From assembly GCA_017471405.1 (NCBI GenBank), contig JAFUTK010000013.1, forward strand, positions 1-34,904: a stretch of 34,904 nt of DNA, in the 5' to 3' direction. The DNA comes from Ruminococcus sp. (lineage in GTDB: Bacteria > Bacillota > Clostridia > Oscillospirales > Ruminococcaceae). Position numbers and translations under genes: made by a program. Below, in pieces: positions 29,625-34,904 of this stretch. The first letter of the stretch is position 1. The number at the start of each line of letters is the position of its first letter. The notes under the pieces are model-generated. The model saw only the letters and a program-made list of their open reading frames with translations, ran no database searches and was not told where the DNA came from.

Positions 29625-30164
29625 TTATTCTGCCTTTAAAAGCCTTGCCGCTTTGAGTATGGCAAGCTGGGTCTTTGAGTCTGGGTATTTGCCCTCATAG
29701 ACGCCCTCGAGAGCCTCGGCAAAGGGGAGCTTTATCACGTCGATGAACTCGTCCTGATCAAGATGGCGGTCACCGAAGCTTAAGTCTCTTGCAAGATACA
29801 TATGGATTATCTCTGTGTCATATGCGACGGTGGGGTAGAGGCAGCCAAGATAATCAAATCTGCCCGGCTGGGCGCCGATCTCCTCCTTAAGCTCACGCAG
29901 GCCACAGGTGCGGTGATCCTCGCCGTATTCCAGCTTGCCGGCGGGTATTTCCAGCAGCTGGGTGGCGAAGGGGTAACGGAACTGCTTTACCATATAGATG
30001 TTGCCCTCGTTATCCACCGGCACGACGCAAACTCCGCCGGGGTGCTTTATCACCTCGCGGGTGGCGGTGCGGCCGTCCTCCAGCTCGACTGTGTCAACGA
30101 ACAACTTGACAACTATGCCGTCAAACTTCTGCTCGCTTGAAAGTGTTTTCTCATCAAGATGCAT
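29625..30164 (-). CDS. NUDIX hydrolase, ADP-ribose pyrophosphatase type
   Basis: The 179-residue protein contains a complete NUDIX box, GKLEYGEDHRTCGLRELKEEIGA, fitting G-x5-E-x7-REL-x-EE-x-G-[hydrophobic] (about residues 86-108). The preceding VKQFRYP and IPAGK are hallmarks of ADP-ribose pyrophosphatases (NudF type), which hydrolyse ADP-ribose to AMP and ribose phosphate. Its start overlaps the end of the YfhO gene by 11 bases, so the two are probably co-translated. Substrate is inferred from family only. Confidence 0.93.
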   Translation of the reverse strand: MHLDEKTLSSEQKFDGIVVKLFVDTVELEDGRTATREVIKHPGGVCVVPVDNEGNIYMVKQFRYPFATQLLEIPAGKLEYGEDHRTCGLRELKEEIGAQPGRFDYLGCLYPTVAYDTEIIHMYLARDLSFGDRHLDQDEFIDVIKLPFAEALEGVYEGKYPDSKTQLAILKAARLLKAE

Positions 30165-32589
30165 TGTCGGTTACCTCCTCGGTCTCTTTTTTCTTTCTGA
30201 CTATTGCGTAGTTTATTCCCAGATATCCCGCCAGCACTGCCAGAGATGTCACTGAAACAATCCGTCCGGCGGTGAGGCCGGAGGCCTTGAAGCTGAAGGT
30301 GATGGTGCTGTCTCCGGCGGGAACTGCAACTGCCATAAAGCCGTAGCTGACCTTTTCGATATCCGCCTTCTGTCCGTTGACCTCGGCGCTCCAGCCCTCC
30401 TCAAAGGGGACGGAGAAGAACACCAGCCTCGGTTGTTCAAGGTTTATCTTGGCGGTGAAGCCGTCGGAATCATAGTCGAAATAGTAGCAGCTCTGGGCGC
30501 GCTTTTTCTCAATGGTGTGGTTGTAAAGCGCCTTGGAGACCATTGTGGTGGTCCTATCAAACTTGGTGATGATGGGGGCGTATTTCTGCGCCTGCTCCTC
30601 GGTCAGCACCAGCGACTCCATCAGCAGGGTGGGTCTGTCGGTATCGCCCAGCGCCTGTATATCGCTGTCGTAAACATAGGTGTCGTAGGCAAAGCCCATA
30701 GGAACGAAGCTCTTGTTCTCGTAGATGTAGAACTTGTTCTGTGTGCCGACGTACTCAAAGTCTGCCAGCCCGGAGATGTAATCCGGCGGCTCCGGGTCCT
30801 CCTTGCCCTGGAGCTGTGCATCGGTATATTCCTTGAAATAGTACTTGACTGAGAACAGTCCCCTCAGAGCGTAGAGCTTGGGCTCCATTCGGGAGGCCAC
30901 GTCTCTGGTCTGGCCGATGGAGGTATAGAAGTCCATTATAGAGGTAGGCACCACGCTGTGGAAGGTCCTCATAGAGCTCAGCCCCCAGTACATACACCAG
31001 TTGTCCACGCTCTCGGAGGTGTCGATGCGGTAGAAGGTGTTCATACAGCCGTTTTCAAACTCATCGTCATATTCGGAGAGGTCTATCTTCTCTCTGCCGT
31101 TGATGGCGCGCTCGATGTAGTCCTCATTGTCGTCGCCCTGAACGACACCGTAGATGACCGAGGACATCATGCACACCGCACAGGCGGCGGAGGTCATTAT
31201 GCACATAGCGGTGTGGCGCTTGTGCTTGTCAGTTTTCAGCTTGTATATGACGATGAAGAGCATTACCGTCATGATCATCGTGACTACCGCCTGGATATAA
31301 TAGAGCTCGGGATATTTCGCCACCTTACCGATGACAATCGCATCGTCCACCTTTTTAGGCAGCAGACCAATGCCGATGAATATTGCGGCAATGCCGGCGC
31401 AAGGGATAAAACCCCAGCGCAGCTCGTTCTTGTCCTCGTCGATGACCTGTGCGGTCATAAGGCACATTATCAGTATGGGCATATAGTACCAGCGGGCGTA
31501 ATAGCTGCTGTTGAAGAGAATGAACGAGGCATTGAGTATCGGCACGCAGGCCATAACTATGCAGGTGATGATAAGCCTTCCCTGCCATGTCTTTTTGCGC
31601 CTGCGCATAAAGGCGATGACGCCGCACATAGAGAACATCGGCAGATACCCCGCAAGGGACGCCCAGCGGGCCTTGTCCGAGTTGAGGATATTTACCCTTG
31701 CGGGCATATCCGAAAGCATAAAGAATGCCTGAATAATGCGGGGTATGCGGACATTCTCGCTGTAGATGGCCATATCTATGCCGTAGAGGTAGCTGTTGAG
31801 GCGGGGGTTCTGTATCATATCTATGACCGAAGGTAGGAGTATCGCAAAGGAGATAAGAAATCCTAGCACTGCCTCAAAGGCCAGCAGAGCGAATTTCTTT
31901 CCTGTGATGCGAAAGCTCTTGTCGGTGAGGCGTATGAAGAAATATATGATAGTGAACACCACATCGCAGACAAAGAAAAAGTAGCTGATAGAAGCGCACA
32001 GTGCCACAGCTATGGCAAAGGCGCCCTTTTTGTTCTCCTGCACCAGCAGCTCCAGCGCCAGCAGCAGGAGAGGGAAGAAGGCAGTGGCATCGTGGAAGTG
32101 GTTGAAGAACACGTTATAGGTCTGGAAGCCGGAGAAGGCGTAGAGCATTCCTCCGATAAAGGCGGCGCTGGTATTGGTGACGAAGCGCCGGATATAGGCA
32201 TAGGCGCAGACGGCGGCAACGGCAGTTTTTAGCGCCAGCATCCATGGCATCAGATATGCGACCCAGCTTAAGGGGAAGAGGGTAGTCAGCCAGAAGAAGG
32301 GGCTGCCCAGCAGGTAGAAGGAATAGGAGCCGATGAAATTGGCGCCCAGGTCTGTGCCCCAGTCCCAGCCGATGCCGACGTCCTTGACGACCTCATTGGC
32401 GTGCTGGTAGAACATCATCTGCTGGGAGTTGAAGTCGCCGTAATACAGGAAGATGCCCTTATTGAATACCATTGAGGGGATAAAGCTGAGCATCATCGCC
32501 ACGAAAGCAGAGCAGAAAAGCAGAAGATACATTTCCTTTGGGCGCTTTTTGGTGGAGCGCTTAAGGAACCCGGGACGTTCTTTCATCAT
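30154..32589 (-). CDS. YfhO family GT-C-type membrane protein
   Basis: The 811-residue protein has about 12-13 transmembrane helices in its first 480 residues (region KEMYLLLFCSAFVAMMLSFIPSMVF onward, with the YYGDFNSQQMMFYQ loop typical of YfhO), a soluble extracellular part (about 485-770) and a final helix (about 783-800). YfhO-type proteins are GT-C glycosyltransferase-like enzymes; in other Gram-positives they add sugars to lipoteichoic acid or related cell-wall polymers. The start may be the first or the second Met (32589 or 32586); GAGG is better spaced for the second. First gene of the four-gene operon with NUDIX, HAD and the DUF6882-like gene. Confidence 0.9.
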   Translation of the reverse strand: MMKERPGFLKRSTKKRPKEMYLLLFCSAFVAMMLSFIPSMVFNKGIFLYYGDFNSQQMMFYQHANEVVKDVGIGWDWGTDLGANFIGSYSFYLLGSPFFWLTTLFPLSWVAYLMPWMLALKTAVAAVCAYAYIRRFVTNTSAAFIGGMLYAFSGFQTYNVFFNHFHDATAFFPLLLLALELLVQENKKGAFAIAVALCASISYFFFVCDVVFTIIYFFIRLTDKSFRITGKKFALLAFEAVLGFLISFAILLPSVIDMIQNPRLNSYLYGIDMAIYSENVRIPRIIQAFFMLSDMPARVNILNSDKARWASLAGYLPMFSMCGVIAFMRRRKKTWQGRLIITCIVMACVPILNASFILFNSSYYARWYYMPILIMCLMTAQVIDEDKNELRWGFIPCAGIAAIFIGIGLLPKKVDDAIVIGKVAKYPELYYIQAVVTMIMTVMLFIVIYKLKTDKHKRHTAMCIMTSAACAVCMMSSVIYGVVQGDDNEDYIERAINGREKIDLSEYDDEFENGCMNTFYRIDTSESVDNWCMYWGLSSMRTFHSVVPTSIMDFYTSIGQTRDVASRMEPKLYALRGLFSVKYYFKEYTDAQLQGKEDPEPPDYISGLADFEYVGTQNKFYIYENKSFVPMGFAYDTYVYDSDIQALGDTDRPTLLMESLVLTEEQAQKYAPIITKFDRTTTMVSKALYNHTIEKKRAQSCYYFDYDSDGFTAKINLEQPRLVFFSVPFEEGWSAEVNGQKADIEKVSYGFMAVAVPAGDSTITFSFKASGLTAGRIVSVTSLAVLAGYLGINYAIVRKKKETEEVTDNAS

Positions 32590-32625
32590 AAGGCCTCTTT
32601 TCGGTAAAAGTAAGATATCGTTTCT

Positions 32626-32654
32626 ATTATAGCATAGGTCTCGGAAAAATACAA
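32626..32654 (-). promoter_or_regulatory. extended -10 promoter of the YfhO operon
   Basis: On the minus strand TATAAT (32626-32631) is preceded by TGC (extended -10) and by a poor -35 TTGTAT at 17 bases. Confidence 0.6.
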
Positions 32655-32712
32655 GTGGGAAAAACGCAGACTAAGGGAAATCAGAATTTGTGCACAGCGT
32701 GCACCACGCAAG

Positions 32713-32778
32713 TCGCGTTACTCTCCTTCGTCGCTTTCAGTTGTGCGGGCGACATAAGGTATCACCCGCGGTTGTGAC
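32713..32778 (-). repeat. 66-bp dispersed intergenic repeat, copy 2
   Basis: Reverse-complement copy of 8191-8256, same length without gaps, about 54 of 66 positions identical by hand count. It is placed in the 417-base gap between divergent operons. Confidence 0.8.
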
Positions 32779-32837
32779 TTTGATATCAGAAACTGCGGGC
32801 GCCCGGCTCCTCGCCGCTGACGCGGCTCGGAGATATT

Positions 32838-32887
32838 CCGGAAAAGGATATTCTCTCCGCCTTCGGCGGAGAAATACCCTTTTCCGG
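32838..32887. repeat. long near-perfect hairpin upstream of the ECF sigma gene
   Basis: The 50-base element begins CCGGAAAAGG, ends CCTTTTCCGG and has a second inner stem CTCCGCC-TTC-GGCGGAG; only a short A/T-rich internal loop separates the two stems. No T-tract follows. The rest of 32590-33006 contains the YfhO promoter, repeat copy 2, a GC-rich stretch and the sigma promoter; no gene. Confidence 0.75.
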
Positions 32888-32942
32888 CGAAATACAATAT
32901 ATTGTTCTATCGCATCAGCTATGCTGAAAAAAGAGAAAAATG

Positions 32943-32951
32943 TGCTATAAT
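32943..32951 (+). promoter_or_regulatory. extended -10 promoter of the ECF sigma gene
   Basis: TATAAT (32946-32951) preceded by TGC. The -35 is weak (CTGAAA at 32924, 16-base spacer). An ECF-type promoter recognised by its own product could overlap but I cannot see a clear AAC motif. Confidence 0.55.
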
Positions 32952-33006
32952 ATATGTGACCCGGGACGCGGCTTTTGCGTCTCTATTAGTAAAGGGAGGC
33001 GAGGAT

Positions 33007-33561
33007 ATGGAGGACAGCTTGCTTGTAAAGCTTTTCCTTGACAGAAATGAACAGGCACTGTCAGAGGCTCAGCGGCAGTACGGTACCTATTGCCATATGA
33101 TAGCTTACAATATCCTCCGCTCCGACGAGGACGCCGAGGAGTGCGTCAGCGACGCTATGCTGAAGGCGTGGAGGAGCGTTCCTCCCGCAGTTCCTCAGTC
33201 CCTTAAGGCCTACCTCGGCACCCTTACCCGCAACCTCGCTCTCGACCGCTACAGGAGAGCCTCATCAGATAAGCGCAGGGGCTCCCCGCTGCCTATCGAC
33301 GAGCTCTCCGACCATGCCCCCTCCGAGCTCAATGTGGAAACGGAGGCGGAGGGTCAGCTGCTCCGGGAGAGGCTCTCGGCATTTTTATACTCTCTGGACG
33401 AGGAGTCGCGGAGGTATTTTATCCAGCGCTACTGGTATATGCTGGAGATAAGCGAGATAGCGGAGAAAAACCGTGTGGGCAAAAGCAAAGTGAAAATGCG
33501 CCTGCTGCGAGCCCGCGGCAGACTGCGCGAATATCTCAAAAAGGAGGGCTATGAGCTATGA
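33007..33561 (+). CDS. ECF-type (sigma-70 family) RNA polymerase sigma factor
   Basis: The 184-residue protein has sigma region 2 (about 20-90: YGTYCHMIAYNILRSDEDAEECVSDAMLKAW) and region 4 with helix-turn-helix (about 120-180: ISEIAEKNRVGKSKVKMRLLRARGRLREYL), and lacks regions 1 and 3, as ECF factors do. It directs transcription in response to a signal held by its partner. The ATG at 33007 is favoured by GGGAGG about 13 bases before it and by fit to the family; a longer in-frame start at 32902 would span the promoter. The next gene overlaps by ATGA, typical of a sigma/anti-sigma pair. Confidence 0.92.
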   Translation: MEDSLLVKLFLDRNEQALSEAQRQYGTYCHMIAYNILRSDEDAEECVSDAMLKAWRSVPPAVPQSLKAYLGTLTRNLALDRYRRASSDKRRGSPLPIDELSDHAPSELNVETEAEGQLLRERLSAFLYSLDEESRRYFIQRYWYMLEISEIAEKNRVGKSKVKMRLLRARGRLREYLKKEGYEL

Positions 33562-34607
33562 ATAAGGAAAGAGACCTGATGGCATATCTTGACGACAGCT
33601 ATATCTTAGAGGCGGAGCCTAAGGAGGCTCCCCGCAAAGGTGCTAGGCACTTCCGCTTCACCGCAGCGGCTGCGGCAGCCGCCGCCTGCGTAGGGCTTAC
33701 CGCCGTAACGGCAGGAGCAGTGGTGATCTACCGCAGCAGCAGTACCTCAACCAGTACGGTGTATGAGAGCCGAGCCGAGGAAATTCTGGAGTCTCAGGGA
33801 TTAATTCTGGACGAGCAGGTCGGCGGCGAGCATTTCGACGTCTCGCTGGATACTGTCCTTGCTGATGACTACATCTACCGCATTATGCTGACCGCCGCAC
33901 CCAAGGACGACATAGGCAGGAGCTACGTCAGTCAGTATGGCACGCCGGAAAAGGCTCTGGACGGCGTTAGTCTTATAATCACAAATACAGAGGGCGAAAG
34001 CGCTCCCTTCGGCACCCGCTATGCAAGAGTATCGGAGGACGGCAGCTTTGTTATCATCGTCAACGGACACTTTGATGACCTCTTCCGCCGCACCTGTCCC
34101 GACGGCAAGCTGAATGTCAAAGTAAACGGCGATATGTTCGGTAACGCTTCCTTCACCGTAAAGCCGGAGAAAAATCTGGAGAGCCGCATAGCCACCACTG
34201 CCAACGGCACCAAGATACACGTTTCTCCCATAGGTGCCGAGCTCGTTTACGAAAGCGAGGAAGCACAGGATTTCCGCGCCCTCGGCTTCCTCTGGAAGGA
34301 AGGCGGCAGAGAGCGCTTCTTAGAGAGCCTCGGCATCACTCCCGAGCAGGACGCCGCAAATTCTGCGGTCACCAAATGGATAGACTTCCGTTATCTGATG
34401 GCCGGAAAATTCTTCGGGAAGGATAATTACGGCGTCGGCGGAGGCGGCGTGGGCTTCTGGGAAAACGGCGACTATTACGAGGACTTAGGCTACACCGGCT
34501 CCGGCACCTATGTCCAAACAGTGGATTTTGGCTGCATAGTTGACCTTGACGACACCACAGGCGTAGTTTACGGTCTTGAAGAGCTGCCCTACGACAGCCA
34601 GCCGTAA
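33558..34607 (+). CDS. putative anti-sigma factor, single-pass membrane protein
   Basis: The 349-residue protein has a short cytoplasmic part (1-33, with an acidic segment AYLDDSYILEAEPKE), an Ala-rich transmembrane helix (about 34-58) and a large extracellular domain (59-349), containing several beta-rich segments and a late Gly-rich GVGGGGVGFW. The layout and the 4-base overlap with the ECF sigma gene indicate an anti-sigma factor sensing something outside the cell; the extracellular domain resembles the DUF4179-type domain of clostridial members. The cytoplasmic part is short for sigma binding, and no zinc-binding HxxxCxxC (ZAS) motif is visible. The signal is unknown. Confidence 0.75.
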   Translation: MNKERDLMAYLDDSYILEAEPKEAPRKGARHFRFTAAAAAAAACVGLTAVTAGAVVIYRSSSTSTSTVYESRAEEILESQGLILDEQVGGEHFDVSLDTVLADDYIYRIMLTAAPKDDIGRSYVSQYGTPEKALDGVSLIITNTEGESAPFGTRYARVSEDGSFVIIVNGHFDDLFRRTCPDGKLNVKVNGDMFGNASFTVKPEKNLESRIATTANGTKIHVSPIGAELVYESEEAQDFRALGFLWKEGGRERFLESLGITPEQDAANSAVTKWIDFRYLMAGKFFGKDNYGVGGGGVGFWENGDYYEDLGYTGSGTYVQTVDFGCIVDLDDTTGVVYGLEELPYDSQP

Positions 34608-34674
34608 GCAGAGAAGGACTGCTATATATAAAAGGTATAAACGCAGACCTGATGAAAAGCCGGTTTCGGCGCAC

Positions 34675-34713
34675 AAACGGTATCCCTCGTAAGGGGGATA
34701 CCGTTTCTGTTCA
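34675..34713 (+). terminator. terminator of the sigma/anti-sigma operon
   Basis: AAACGGTATCCC pairs perfectly with GGGATACCGTTT (12 bp) around an 8-base loop and is followed by CTGTTC; the outer A-T pairs supply the T-tract. Confidence 0.75.
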
Positions 34714-34823
34714 TATCGCCGCGCGGCGTCCCTAAGACCGATTTGCAGCTGTATTGTAGGAACTGCACAAAACATGGCGAAAAAATTTGCAAAAGTTCTA
34801 CACGAGAAATTTTCGCCAGCTAC

Positions 34824-34852
34824 TTGAAAAAATGCCCGTTATATATTATAAT
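34824..34852 (+). promoter_or_regulatory. sigma-A promoter pointing out of the right edge
   Basis: TTGAAA (34824-34829) and a perfect TATAAT (34847-34852) are 17 bases apart. The gene it serves lies beyond the window. Upstream is an inverted repeat (GGCGAAAAAATTT at 34776 and AAATTTTCGCC at 34807-34817). Confidence 0.8.
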
Positions 34853-34874
34853 AAATCTTGCGTGACTGCACAAA

Positions 34875-34891
34875 GACGTTGTAACAACGTC
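34875..34891. promoter_or_regulatory. perfect palindrome just after the outgoing promoter, likely operator
   Basis: GACGTTGT-A-ACAACGTC, a 17-base perfect inverted repeat, begins about 17 bases after the predicted transcription start at about 34858. Position and symmetry suit a repressor binding site. Confidence 0.55.
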
Positions 34892-34904
34892 GAAAAGATA
34901 TGCG

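Noticed and set aside
1-34904. Prophage, integrated element or insertion sequence
   Set aside because: No integrase, transposase, capsid, relaxase or tRNA-flanked direct repeat was seen; gene order is that of ordinary chromosome with normal operons.

Overview
The window looks like chromosomal DNA of a low-GC-lineage but GC-rich Gram-positive anaerobe of the Clostridia, most likely a Ruminococcus-like member of the Oscillospiraceae. This rests on several things: a spoIIAA-spoIIAB-sigF sporulation cluster, a T-box riboswitch, strong AGGAGG-type ribosome binding sites, sigma-A promoters, sortase-type NPxTG tails, and a surface protein with a cohesin domain, a hallmark of cellulosome/amylosome-forming ruminococci. 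The species assignment is inference. I see no phage, insertion sequence, CRISPR array, tRNA or rRNA. The window reads as ordinary chromosome with some unusual surface and envelope loci.

Layout: 1-281 (-) start of an NhaC-type antiporter, cut by the window edge. 589-2070 (+) L,D-transpeptidase. 2199-3659 (-) spoIIAA-spoIIAB-sigF. 3828-5950 (+) degV-folC with overlapping stop/start. 6072-11226 (+) housekeeping run: rimO, pgsA, an unknown gene, cysS, and a membrane-anchored degenerate cyclophilin. 11514-13733 (-) a sortase-tailed secreted protein followed by a solute-binding lipoprotein. 14047-14478 (+) Rrf2 regulator. 14637-16568 (+) CBS-domain transporter, a four-helix membrane protein and a DUF6472-like Cys protein. 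16690-19247 (+) a five-gene operon with a TPM-like membrane protein, a short PspA-like coiled coil, an unknown protein, a 39-residue membrane peptide and a PNPOx-like protein. 19576-20823 (+) ROK regulator. 20940-22604 (+) tryptophan T-box and TrpB2. 22950-27539 (+) large cohesin/CxxC-repeat surface protein, a DUF5640-like membrane protein and a HAD phosphatase. 27610-32589 (-) four-gene operon YfhO, NUDIX, HAD, DUF6882-like. 33007-34607 (+) ECF sigma factor and its probable anti-sigma factor. A promoter near 34824-34852 points out of the right edge.

How the genes fit together: much of the window serves the cell envelope (cross-linking by L,D-transpeptidase, phosphatidylglycerol synthesis, YfhO, PspA-like/TPM-like operon, ECF sigma/anti-sigma pair, two sortase-tailed proteins). 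The second theme is tRNA, cofactor and amino-acid metabolism (cysS, folC, rimO, trpB2).

Most unusual items: the cohesin protein with about ten CxxC repeat units and a 516-bp internal duplication; the PspA-like/TPM-like five-gene operon; the Trp-specific T-box controlling a lone TrpB2; a 66-bp intergenic repeat present twice 24 kb apart in opposite orientation; a perfect 48-bp palindrome after the cyclophilin gene; and a 20-bp-period direct repeat at the promoter of the surface-protein/lipoprotein operon.
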